Shown: in pieces, positions 1-5,633 of the stretch
How positions within the stretch are numbered: the first letter of the stretch is position 1
Layout of the letters: each line of letters begins with the position of its first letter
Assembly (NCBI GenBank): GCA_938034165.1
Contig: CALHKP010000019.1
Coordinates: forward strand, 1-9,721
Direction of reading: 5' to 3'
DNA length: 9,721 nucleotides
Source: an uncultured Clostridia bacterium
GTDB lineage: Bacteria > Bacillota > Clostridia > Peptostreptococcales > Anaerovoracaceae
Program-made: the position numbers and the translations under genes
The notes under the pieces: generated by a model
What the model was told of the DNA's origin: nothing
Database searches by the model: none
The model's input: only the letters and a program-made list of their open reading frames with translations

Positions 1-65
1 GCAGTTGGTAGCTCGTCGGGCTCATAACCCGGAGGCCGGAGGTTCAAGTCCTCCCTCCGCAACCA
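1..65 (+). tRNA. Initiator tRNA-Met (CAT anticodon), 5' end cut by window edge
   Basis: The window opens inside the D-loop of a tRNA. The anticodon loop CTCATAA has CAT at 23-25. Its stem (16-20 with 28-32) contains three consecutive G-C pairs next to the loop, the hallmark of initiator tRNA-fMet. The T arm pairs 38-42 with 50-54 around TTCAAGT. The 3' acceptor strand is 55-61, the discriminator base is A62, and CCA is encoded at 63-65. Base 72 is A, which fits the unpaired 1-72 position of initiators, but base 1 lies outside the window. The acceptor 5' strand and most of the D arm are missing because of the window edge, not because the gene is broken. Confidence 0.95.
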
Positions 66-75
66 AGATTATAAC

Positions 76-118
76 CGTTGTAATTGACTAAGTTCAGTCA
101 TTTACAACGTTTTTTTAT
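76..118 (+). terminator. Rho-independent terminator of the tRNA-fMet transcript
   Basis: An 8-bp stem (76-83 with 102-109) continues, after one T-T mismatch, into a 5-bp stem (85-89 with 96-100) with a 6-nt loop. A run of seven T follows at 110-116, then ATTTT. It lies 10 bases after the tRNA CCA end. Confidence 0.92.
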
Positions 119-195
119 TTTCTAAAATACCAAACAAGAGTCTATAGCGCTCTAAAACAGAACGGCGGATAGCTCTGTTTCCGATGTCAGACAGT

Positions 196-236
196 CAGCA
201 CCGCCTAACCTCATGACTCTAGGGCGGTTAGTGCTG
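196..236. repeat. Hairpin with two mutually exclusive inner stems
   Basis: The outer stem is CAGCA (196-200) with TGCTG (232-236). Inside, CTAACC (205-210) can pair with GGTTAG (226-231), or CCGCC (201-205) can pair with GGCGG (223-227). The two inner stems share bases, so only one can form fully. Confidence 0.5.
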
Positions 237-263
237 TTTAACTTTGGGTTTGGGGCGGTTAGT
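222..263. repeat. Direct repeat of GGGCGGTTAGT
   Basis: An 11-nt sequence occurs at 222-232 and again at 253-263, offset by 31 bases. The longer form GCGGTTAGTCTT (255-266) recurs at 7982-7993, just upstream of and touching the pyruvate kinase -35 box. The function is unknown. Confidence 0.55.
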
Positions 264-268
264 CTTTC

Positions 269-348
269 CTAACTCAGCGCGCCACGCCAAAATGTCAATC
301 TGCGCTTAGTCAAGCTCAAAAAAGGCAGCGCAGATTGCGACTATTGGC
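269..348. repeat. Dispersed intergenic repeat, copy A, with internal inverted repeat
   Basis: CTAACTCAGCGCG (269-281) is identical to 9642-9654. The next 18 bases align without gaps at reduced identity, and both copies end in a similar GCAGATT-containing stretch about 77-80 bases from the start. Copy A carries a perfect 10-bp inverted repeat (296-305 with 328-337), extended by GCCAA (286-290) with TTGGC (344-348). No T-run follows, so it is not an obvious terminator. It may be a REP-like or MITE-like sequence; this is tentative. Confidence 0.4.
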
Positions 349-357
349 ATATTTACT

Positions 358-388
358 GTTTTTGCCATATTTGTAGTCGGGCAAAAAC
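358..388. repeat. Perfect 9-bp inverted repeat
   Basis: GTTTTTGCC (358-366) is complementary to GGCAAAAAC (380-388), with 13 bases between the arms. No T-run follows on either side. It lies between the copy A repeat and the terminator at 419. Confidence 0.45.
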
Positions 389-418
389 AATTCACTATGT
401 TTATCAATGATATAAGTT

Positions 419-443
419 GAGCCTGACCGAGTAGGTCAGGCTC
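419..443 (-). terminator. Probable terminator hairpin downstream of the BFD-like gene
   Basis: A perfect 10-bp GC-rich stem (419-428 with 434-443) has a 5-base loop. It lies 27 bases past the stop codon of the minus-strand ferredoxin gene. The tail beyond it on the minus strand (AACTTATATC) is only weakly T-rich; on the plus strand TTCATTT follows. It may act in either direction. Confidence 0.6.
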
Positions 444-470
444 TTCATTTGATTCCTATAATTCTTTGAA

Positions 471-668
471 TTATGCTTCGGCTGCGAGGACGTCATTCAG
501 TATCCCCTCAAGGTCTTCTCTGCATCCTCCGCACTTATTTCCGATATTCATTGTCTCGCATAATTCTTTTAGTGATTTGATGTTTTTTTCTTTTATTGCA
601 TCTTCTACTTCGCCTCTTGTTACATGGTAACAAAGGCATACTTCATAGTCTCTGGAAGTTCTGTCCAT
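471..668 (-). CDS. BFD-like [2Fe-2S]-binding protein
   Basis: This 65-aa protein consists of one BFD-like [2Fe-2S] domain. The four expected ligands are C11-x-C13 near the start and C46-x2-C49 in the CGGC motif, with 32 residues between the pairs, as in the family; C37 is an extra cysteine. The family includes bacterioferritin-associated ferredoxin, which helps release iron from bacterioferritin. Stand-alone clostridial copies are mostly uncharacterised, so electron transfer or iron handling is inferred. It is cytoplasmic, with no signal peptide. The ATG at 668-666 follows a GAAAGGA on the minus strand (plus-strand 682-688) at a rather long spacing of 13 bases. The gene is monocistronic and divergent from the SipW operon. 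A promoter overlapping a perfect dyad lies upstream, suggesting repressor control. Confidence 0.88.
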   Translation of the reverse strand: MDRTSRDYEVCLCYHVTRGEVEDAIKEKNIKSLKELCETMNIGNKCGGCREDLEGILNDVLAAEA

Positions 669-710
669 AGTTTTTTAATTATCCTTTCATTTATAGCTTG
701 TGTATGATTT

Positions 711-733
711 GTGGTATATCAGCATTATACCAC
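711..733. promoter_or_regulatory. Perfect dyad, likely operator, overlapping the BFD-like gene promoter
   Basis: GTGGTATA (711-718) and TATACCAC (726-733) form a perfect 8-bp dyad with a 7-base centre. A further GTGGT half-site lies at 742-746. On the minus strand the dyad covers the -10 box, so a bound protein would block transcription of the ferredoxin gene. It does not resemble a classical Fur box. The regulator is unknown. Confidence 0.5.
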
Positions 734-734
734 A
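724..734 (-). promoter_or_regulatory. Extended -10 promoter of the BFD-like gene
   Basis: Read on the minus strand this is TGTGGTATAAT: a consensus -10 TATAAT (729 to 724) preceded by TG one base upstream. No good -35 is visible at the usual spacing, which is compatible with an extended -10 promoter. It lies about 55 bases upstream of the start codon and inside the dyad at 711-733. Confidence 0.5.
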
Positions 735-814
735 AAATAGGGTGGTTTACTCAGATAAAGTGAAATTAATACCGAATTAAGAAAATTTTCACAAAAAGTT
801 TTGGGTGGATAGCG

Positions 815-843
815 TTGCTTAATTGATGATTTTGTGATATTAT
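815..843 (+). promoter_or_regulatory. Promoter of the SipW-TasA-like operon
   Basis: The -35 is TTGCTT (815-820), followed by a 17-base spacer and -10 TATTAT (838-843). An extended TG lies at 835-836. An overlapping TATAAT at 841-846 is an alternative -10. The leader to the first start codon would be about 80-90 bases long. Confidence 0.55.
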
Positions 844-913
844 AATGAAAAGCTGGAAGAAAACTATGAGGAATGCATATTTATCCGCATTTCGTTCAGT
901 CAGTATGGATTAT

Positions 914-920
914 GAAAGGA
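914..920 (+). promoter_or_regulatory. Ribosome binding site of the SipW-like gene, long spacing
   Basis: GAAAGGA ends 13 bases before the ATG at 934. This is weaker and further away than the GGAGG-type sites of the downstream operon genes, so the protease is probably translated less than its substrates. Confidence 0.45.
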
Positions 921-933
921 CTATAGATAGTAT

Positions 934-1560
934 ATGGCATCTACAGGAAAGAAAATATTGAATAATATAGGTAAGGTTGCAGTAGTAATTGTACTTATTG
1001 CTGTGATTATGCTTGTGGGAGTAAGAGTTGTAGGTCTTAGACCTTTCGTAGTATTATCGGGTTCTATGGAACCTGAGTATCATGTAGGTTCTCTGATTTA
1101 TGTTAAGAATACCGATCCCGAGGATATAAAGGTAGGAGACCCAATTACATTCGTAATGGATGAGAACCTGACAGTTGCCACTCACCGAGTAGTGGAGATC
1201 GATAAGGATTCACAGAACTTTATAACCAAAGGAGATGCAAACGAGTTCAAGGATGCAAAACCGGTATATTTCAAGAATTTGGTGGGTAAACCTGTATTTA
1301 CGATTCCTAAGCTGGGATATTTCGTAAACTATATCCAGAACTCGCCGGGTAAATATTTGGCAATCGCATTTGCAGCACTTTGTGTGATGCTTGCCTTCTT
1401 GCCGGATTTGTTCGAAAGCTCAGACAAGAAAACTGAAAACGGAATCAACGAAGCTCAGCAGATTAAGGTAAGTGCTGAAGCAGTTCAGTCACAGGGCTTC
1501 ACAGGTGAAGTTGGTAACGTAGCAGAAATCGCAGGATGGTTCCATACTTGCGGACTGTAA
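934..1560 (+). CDS. sipW: SipW-like (ER-type) signal peptidase I with unusual substrate-like tail
   Basis: This 208-aa membrane protease of the S26B/SipW type should cleave the leaders of the two TasA-like proteins encoded downstream. Transmembrane helix 1 is about residues 14-33. The catalytic Ser44 sits in L-S-G-S-M-E-P. The T-H-R motif has His84 where bacterial type I peptidases have Lys, as in archaeal and ER enzymes. The K-G-D-A-N box contains Asp101. A second helix spans about 138-158. The first operon gene, it has a poorly spaced ribosome site. After helix 2 comes a tail of about 50 residues. Within it, IKVSAEAVQ (177-185) followed by a G-W pair closely resembles the C-terminal strand of the next gene's product (IKVDAQAVQ, then G-W). 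This suggests fusion to the remnant of a lost substrate gene. Family assignment is firm; the fusion is inference. Confidence 0.9.
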   Translation: MASTGKKILNNIGKVAVVIVLIAVIMLVGVRVVGLRPFVVLSGSMEPEYHVGSLIYVKNTDPEDIKVGDPITFVMDENLTVATHRVVEIDKDSQNFITKGDANEFKDAKPVYFKNLVGKPVFTIPKLGYFVNYIQNSPGKYLAIAFAALCVMLAFLPDLFESSDKKTENGINEAQQIKVSAEAVQSQGFTGEVGNVAEIAGWFHTCGL

Positions 1561-1579
1561 AAACAACCGAATAAAATGA

Positions 1580-1640
1580 CTGTTGTATAGCGGATACAAC
1601 AGAAAAGTAATGCAGGGTGTATCCGTATTTTGGGTACACC
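1580..1640 (+). promoter_or_regulatory. Set of competing hairpins between the peptidase and first substrate gene
   Basis: Three pairings share bases. Hairpin A is CTGTTGTAT (1580-1588) with ATACAACAG (1594-1602). Hairpin B is CGGATAC (1591-1597) with GTATCCG (1619-1625). Hairpin C is GGTGTA (1616-1621) with TACACC (1635-1640). B excludes both A and C. None is followed by a T-run, so a simple terminator is unlikely. An RNA processing or stability element, or a translational switch, is possible. Confidence 0.45.
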
Positions 1641-1650
1641 TATGTTTAAA

Positions 1651-1656
1651 AGAGGT
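1651..1656 (+). promoter_or_regulatory. Ribosome binding site fixing the start at 1663
   Basis: AGAGGT lies 6 bases before ATG 1663. It sits downstream of the alternative in-frame starts at 1630 (TTG) and 1642 (ATG), so those are not favoured. Confidence 0.7.
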
Positions 1657-1662
1657 ATTATT

Positions 1663-2232
1663 ATGAAAAAAAAGCTAATTGCCGGAGCAGTGGTGGCAGT
1701 ATGTTTGGCACTCACTTCGCTTGGTACAATTGCATATTTTACTCATGAGGATACAGCGACAAATGTAATTACATCCGGTAATATCAAAATCGAATTACAG
1801 GAAACATCACTGAACGCAGAAGGGACTGAAGTTCCATTCGAAAATGCAATCGGCATTGTCCCAGGCGACAAAGTTTCCAAAATCGTAAGAGTTGAAAATA
1901 CCGGAGATAATGAAGCATTTATCCGAATCAAAGTCACAAAAGCAATCACACTTGCAAATCAGGATTCGGATATTACACCGGATTTAGATCTTGTGAAACT
2001 AGACTTTGATGAAAACAATTGGGTATATGAAGATGGATACTATTATTACAGAATGCCGTTAGCTCCGGGCGAAAAAACAGCGGCTCTGTTCAATAATGTA
2101 TTCTTTGATACTGCAATGGGCAATGAGTACCAGAACAGCTTTGCAACAATAAAAGTTGATGCGCAGGCAGTTCAGGTGAGAAATAATGGAGCAGATGCTT
2201 TGTCAGCACTAGGCTGGCCTGAAATGGAATAA
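1663..2232 (+). CDS. TasA/CalY (camelysin)-like secreted protein with SipW-type leader
   Basis: This 189-aa protein is the likely main substrate of the adjacent peptidase. The leader has Lys residues at 2-4, a hydrophobic stretch at about 6-23 and the junction T-I-A/Y-F-T, so cleavage probably falls after Ala24. The mature part looks like the TasA/camelysin beta-sandwich. It has V-P-G-D at 66-69, an N-T-G-D...A-F-I-R strand at about 79-88, a Y-Y-Y-Y run at 127-130, M-G-N-E-Y-Q at 152-157 and a final strand IKVDAQAVQ at 163-171. Known relatives form biofilm fibres (TasA) or are surface-located proteins (CalY). The start is set by AGAGGT; longer reading frames from 1630 or 1642 are unlikely. 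The next gene follows after 15 bases. The second TasA-like protein at 5094-5633 shares most of these landmarks. Confidence 0.85.
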   Translation: MKKKLIAGAVVAVCLALTSLGTIAYFTHEDTATNVITSGNIKIELQETSLNAEGTEVPFENAIGIVPGDKVSKIVRVENTGDNEAFIRIKVTKAITLANQDSDITPDLDLVKLDFDENNWVYEDGYYYYRMPLAPGEKTAALFNNVFFDTAMGNEYQNSFATIKVDAQAVQVRNNGADALSALGWPEME

Positions 2233-2247
2233 AGGAGGTAGAGAATC

Positions 2248-5076
2248 ATGAAAAGAAAAATCTTATCAATAGCGCTCTGCCTTTCTATGATCATTTCAAT
2301 GGTAGTATTTGCACCGATATCATTTGCAGTTGCAGATGGCGAGTTCATGGCAACTACCGAGCAGACAACTTTGGATGCAACTGAAGATAATACAGGAGAT
2401 ATCGCAGCACCGGGGGATCAGGAAACAACACCTGCACCGGAGGAAGATGCAGTAACTCCTGCAGAAGATCAGGATGCAGACAGCGCAGCGGCTGAACCAC
2501 AGCCGGGCGCAACAGATGCTAATGATAGCATCAAAGATACAGCAACAAAAGAACCCGCACAGGATGCAGACAATAGCAAAGGAGAACTTCCACCTGCAGT
2601 AAACTTTACAGATGCAGGGCCATTACTTCCTGCTGTAAACGTAGCAACTATTGTGAAAAAAGCTGCGAAGAAAGTAAGTGGAGCAGGGGAAAGAGCTCTT
2701 GCAGGTGAGAAAGATTCAACACCGGAAGGTCTGCACCTCGATAAAACTGCTACACTTAATAGTGATGGTACATATAAGATTACATTAGATGCTTATACAA
2801 CAGGTAATGTAACTACTACAACAACTACTACTCCTGTAGATATCGTTCTCGTACTTGACCAGTCAGGATCTATGAATGATAAAATGAAGGATGGAACAAC
2901 TCGTCAAGATGCTTTGAAGCAAGCAGTAAATGGGTTTATCGACGGAGTAAAAGAAAAGTATAGCACTGAAGCAGATCACAGAATTGCCATTGTTGACTTT
3001 AGATCAAATCATAAAGCTGTTTCGAAGCCATATAGGTATAATGCAAAAACTATTATGGGCTGGACTAGCGTTGATCAAAGTGGTGCTAACAGTATGAAGA
3101 ACACAGTTAGCAAAATGAAAGCAGAAGGTGGTACAAGAACTGATGCAGGTATGGCGGAAGCTGTAAAGCTTATGACTGAAGGACAAGATTATTATTATAA
3201 TGGTCCTAACACAAATCGTCAGAAAGTAGTAATTGTATTTACAGACGGCGATCCTAACGGCATAAATGAGACATCGGGTTTCGAAATGGAAGTCGCTAAT
3301 GCAGCAATAGCCAATGCCAAGACACTAAAGGACGCAGGATGTACAGTATATTCTGTAGGTATATTCGATGGTGCAAATCCAGACAAAGTATATGGAGGCA
3401 GTGGTCCTAACGAACAGTGGAAAAAAAGTGATACTACAAAATCTTTGCTTGCTAATAGATTTATGAACTATATGTCAAGTAATTATAAATTAGCAAGCAG
3501 CATGCACTTAGAGGAAAACTGGATATATACAGGATTCATAACAGGCTACTATGTATATGCGCCTGTTAATCCACCTGCGAAGACTGGTAGTAACTATTAT
3601 CTGACAGCCAGTGATTCTACGTCTCTTAACAATATCTTCCAGACTATTGTTAACAACATTGGTACACCTACAATTGAACTTGGAAAAGACACTGTTGTAA
3701 AGGATATAGTATCTGATTACTTTGAGCTTCCGAAGGGAGCAACTGCGAATGATATTAAGCTTTATACAGCAAATGCAAAGGCTGATGGTAGCTTCGAATC
3801 TCCGGTTCCTGCTACATCAGACGTTAAAGCAACAATTAATGGTAAAACTGTAAGTGTAACAGGATTTGACTTTAATGAAAATTTCGTTTCAGAAACTGAG
3901 AAATCTGATAAAACTTACGGTAAGAAACTTATAATTGAATTCGATGTAAAAGTAAGAGACGGCTTCATGGGCGGTAACAATGTTCCTACAAACGGAACTG
4001 CTTCAGGTATATATAAAAATGCAAGTGATAATACACCTGTAGGTACTTTCGAAGTTCCTGAAGTGGATATCGATTTACCTGAAATCAGTGTGACTGCACC
4101 TAATAAGAATGTATATCTTTTCAATAAGCTAGAAGAAAAAGACTTTGCTGATGCAAAGAAAGTAACTATCAATGGAAAAGAATATACACAAGAACAGTTC
4201 GATGCTCTTGGCTGGGAAAATGACTTTGTTGATCTTAACTTTGACAATGTTGTAAGCGGTAACGAATTTGATAAGCTTGCAAATGATACAAATTATACAG
4301 TTAAAGCAACGCTTTCACCAAAGACAAGCGGCACAAAAACTGCTAAGACAGATACAGCAACTGCTAAAATTAATGTATTTAAGCCTGAACTTACTTACAG
4401 AGATGTAACAAAGTATTACGGTGAGGCAGCAGATAACACAGCAATCTTAGGAGCAGCAACAGTCGGCAATATCGCATGGAAACATAATGATACTGTTGCA
4501 GAGCCTGCAAAGATGACGGGAACTGCTCCAACTGTAGTAAGCACAGCGGCTATAACTGATACAAGTCATATTAATGCTAAAGGAGTATTTAATACTGCGG
4601 AAGATTCTTATTACAGAGTATCAAGCAAGATTAATGGTGAAGATATTGCAAACCATGTTACTTACAAGCATGAGGCATGCACTCCAAACTGCGGATTTGA
4701 TTCTGCTAAGGGACAGTTTATCGTTCACAAGAAGACTTGTACTTTGAACGTAATTAAGACTCTTCAGAGCGGTGACCGCACAGATTCATTTGTTATGAAG
4801 GTTACCGGAAATACAAAGGCTGATTTTGAACCTTTCGAGGTACTTGTAACAGGTACTGAACATGCAACAGTTAAAGGGCTTCCTGTTGGAACATATACTG
4901 TAACAGAAGATACAAACTGGTCATGGAGATATGAAGCAGTTGGCGGAGATTCAAAAACTGAAACTCTTGAAGCAGCTAAAGATAATGCGGAAGTTACAAT
5001 AACGAATAGGCTGAAAGAAAACAAATGGCTGAACTTTGTAGCAAGTGTTCAGAACCTGTTTACTAAAGCTAATTAA
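2248..5076 (+). CDS. Large secreted VWA-domain adhesin with Cna_B-like C-terminal domain
   Basis: This 942-aa surface protein has a strong ribosome site (AAAGGAGG, 2231-2238). A Sec signal peptide covers about 1-29. An acidic, Ala/Thr/Pro-rich linker spans about 36-116, and seven Thr lie at 189-195. The VWA domain (about 197-470) has an apparently complete MIDAS metal site: D204-x-S206-x-S208, T298 and D333. Pilin-like beta domains follow; the first contains the G-G-N-N-V-P-T-N motif at 575-582. The last domain (about 830-922) looks Cna_B-like. K837, E887 (V-T-E) and N920 (I-T-N) sit where the intramolecular isopeptide triad is expected. C811, C815 and C831 lie just before or at its start. 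The protein ends in a W-L-N-F...N-L-F tail without LPXTG or a final transmembrane helix, so its attachment is unclear. Adhesion, perhaps as cargo or tip of the fibre system, is inferred. Confidence 0.85.
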   Translation: MKRKILSIALCLSMIISMVVFAPISFAVADGEFMATTEQTTLDATEDNTGDIAAPGDQETTPAPEEDAVTPAEDQDADSAAAEPQPGATDANDSIKDTATKEPAQDADNSKGELPPAVNFTDAGPLLPAVNVATIVKKAAKKVSGAGERALAGEKDSTPEGLHLDKTATLNSDGTYKITLDAYTTGNVTTTTTTTPVDIVLVLDQSGSMNDKMKDGTTRQDALKQAVNGFIDGVKEKYSTEADHRIAIVDFRSNHKAVSKPYRYNAKTIMGWTSVDQSGANSMKNTVSKMKAEGGTRTDAGMAEAVKLMTEGQDYYYNGPNTNRQKVVIVFTDGDPNGINETSGFEMEVANAAIANAKTLKDAGCTVYSVGIFDGANPDKVYGGSGPNEQWKKSDTTKSLLANRFMNYMSSNYKLASSMHLEENWIYTGFITGYYVYAPVNPPAKTGSNYYLTASDSTSLNNIFQTIVNNIGTPTIELGKDTVVKDIVSDYFELPKGATANDIKLYTANAKADGSFESPVPATSDVKATINGKTVSVTGFDFNENFVSETEKSDKTYGKKLIIEFDVKVRDGFMGGNNVPTNGTASGIYKNASDNTPVGTFEVPEVDIDLPEISVTAPNKNVYLFNKLEEKDFADAKKVTINGKEYTQEQFDALGWENDFVDLNFDNVVSGNEFDKLANDTNYTVKATLSPKTSGTKTAKTDTATAKINVFKPELTYRDVTKYYGEAADNTAILGAATVGNIAWKHNDTVAEPAKMTGTAPTVVSTAAITDTSHINAKGVFNTAEDSYYRVSSKINGEDIANHVTYKHEACTPNCGFDSAKGQFIVHKKTCTLNVIKTLQSGDRTDSFVMKVTGNTKADFEPFEVLVTGTEHATVKGLPVGTYTVTEDTNWSWRYEAVGGDSKTETLEAAKDNAEVTITNRLKENKWLNFVASVQNLFTKAN
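2470..2572 (+). repeat. In-frame direct repeat inside the adhesin's acidic linker
   Basis: CAGGATGCAGACA occurs at 2470-2482 and 2560-2572, exactly 90 bases apart and in the same reading frame, encoding Q-D-A-D each time. It lies in the low-complexity linker after the signal peptide, where in-frame expansion or contraction would be tolerated. Confidence 0.5.
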
Positions 5077-5080
5077 TAGT

Positions 5081-5085
5081 GGAGG
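5081..5085 (+). promoter_or_regulatory. Ribosome binding site fixing the start at 5094
   Basis: GGAGG lies 8 bases before ATG 5094. The alternative GTG start at 5079 would overlap this site and lacks one of its own. Confidence 0.75.
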
Positions 5086-5093
5086 ATGGTAAA

Positions 5094-5633
5094 ATGAAAA
5101 GAAATAAATTTTCAAAGAAAAGTTTATGCATCATTGCAGCCTCTGCTATGATTGTTGTAATTGCAGCAGTTGGCGTAACGATAGCATATCTTACAGACAA
5201 GTCACCTGAAGTGGAGAATACATTTACACCTTCAAAGGTAGAAACAGACATTGAAGAAAACTTTGACGGTAACGAAAAGACAGATGTAAAAATAACCAAT
5301 AAAGGTGATATCGACGCATATATCAGAGCAAAAATTGTAATCAACTGGGTAAAGGAAGGTACAAATGAAGTTCTTCCTGCAAGCTCGGGTGATTATGAAA
5401 TGGTAATGGGAAGCGATAAATGGAAAAAGATTGACGACATCTATTACTATATTGAAAAGGTTCCTGCAAAAGGAACAACAGAAAATCTGATTAATTCATG
5501 TAAGCCTATAGTTAAAAAGGATGGATATGTACTCAATGTTACTATTCTTGCAGAGGGTATCCAGGCTGAGCCTGATACAGCAATAAAGGAAGCATGGAAG
5601 ATTGATCCTAACACTTGGCAGGAGGTGAAATAA
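5094..5633 (+). CDS. Second TasA/CalY-like secreted protein with SipW-type leader
   Basis: This 179-aa protein is a predicted second substrate of the operon's signal peptidase. It has a basic N-terminus (K/R at 2-9), a hydrophobic stretch of about 11-30, and the junction T-I-A/Y-L-T, nearly identical to that of the first substrate; cleavage probably follows Ala31. An N-T-F-T segment follows, typical of this leader class. The mature domain repeats landmarks of the first protein: N-K-G-D...A-Y-I-R (69-78), a Y-Y-Y run before a short V-P-A-K-G turn (117-126), and a last strand ILAEGIQ (151-157) ahead of E-A-W. Overall similarity is limited, so the two are diverged paralogues, perhaps major and minor fibre subunits. 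It begins 17 bases after the adhesin stop, and its own stop abuts the next ATG, indicating translational coupling. Confidence 0.82.
   Translation: MKRNKFSKKSLCIIAASAMIVVIAAVGVTIAYLTDKSPEVENTFTPSKVETDIEENFDGNEKTDVKITNKGDIDAYIRAKIVINWVKEGTNEVLPASSGDYEMVMGSDKWKKIDDIYYYIEKVPAKGTTENLINSCKPIVKKDGYVLNVTILAEGIQAEPDTAIKEAWKIDPNTWQEVK

Larger units (their letters stand above)
122..418. other. Non-coding stretch rich in short repeats and hairpins
   Basis: There is no credible gene between the tRNA terminator and the terminator at 419-443. The stretch holds several inverted repeats: 155-161 with 174-180; 196-200 with 232-236 enclosing alternative inner stems; 296-305 with 328-337; and 358-366 with 380-388. 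It also holds two direct copies of GGGCGGTTAGT (222-232 and 253-263). I saw no convincing promoter or T-run inside it. It could be a degraded small mobile element, a cluster of intergenic palindromes, or an unrecognised structured RNA. Its second half resembles the right end of the window. Confidence 0.6.

Noticed and set aside
1..65. tRNA gene as integration (att) site for an accessory element
   Set aside because: I looked for a second copy of the tRNA 3' end in the window and found none, and no integrase gene is present.
122..418. CRISPR array
   Set aside because: The repeats are few, of unequal spacing and differ from each other; there are no regular spacers and no cas genes.
1485..1715. 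76-aa minus-strand open frame across the sipW-substrate gap
   Set aside because: It crosses two real genes antisense and has no recognisable features.
3915..4247. 110-aa minus-strand open frame inside the VWA adhesin
   Set aside because: Antisense shadow of a well-supported gene, Ser/Phe-rich as expected for such shadows.
5079..5093. GTG start at 5079 for the second TasA-like gene
   Set aside because: It would place the start codon on the GGAGG ribosome site that serves ATG 5094, and the leader from 5094 is already complete.
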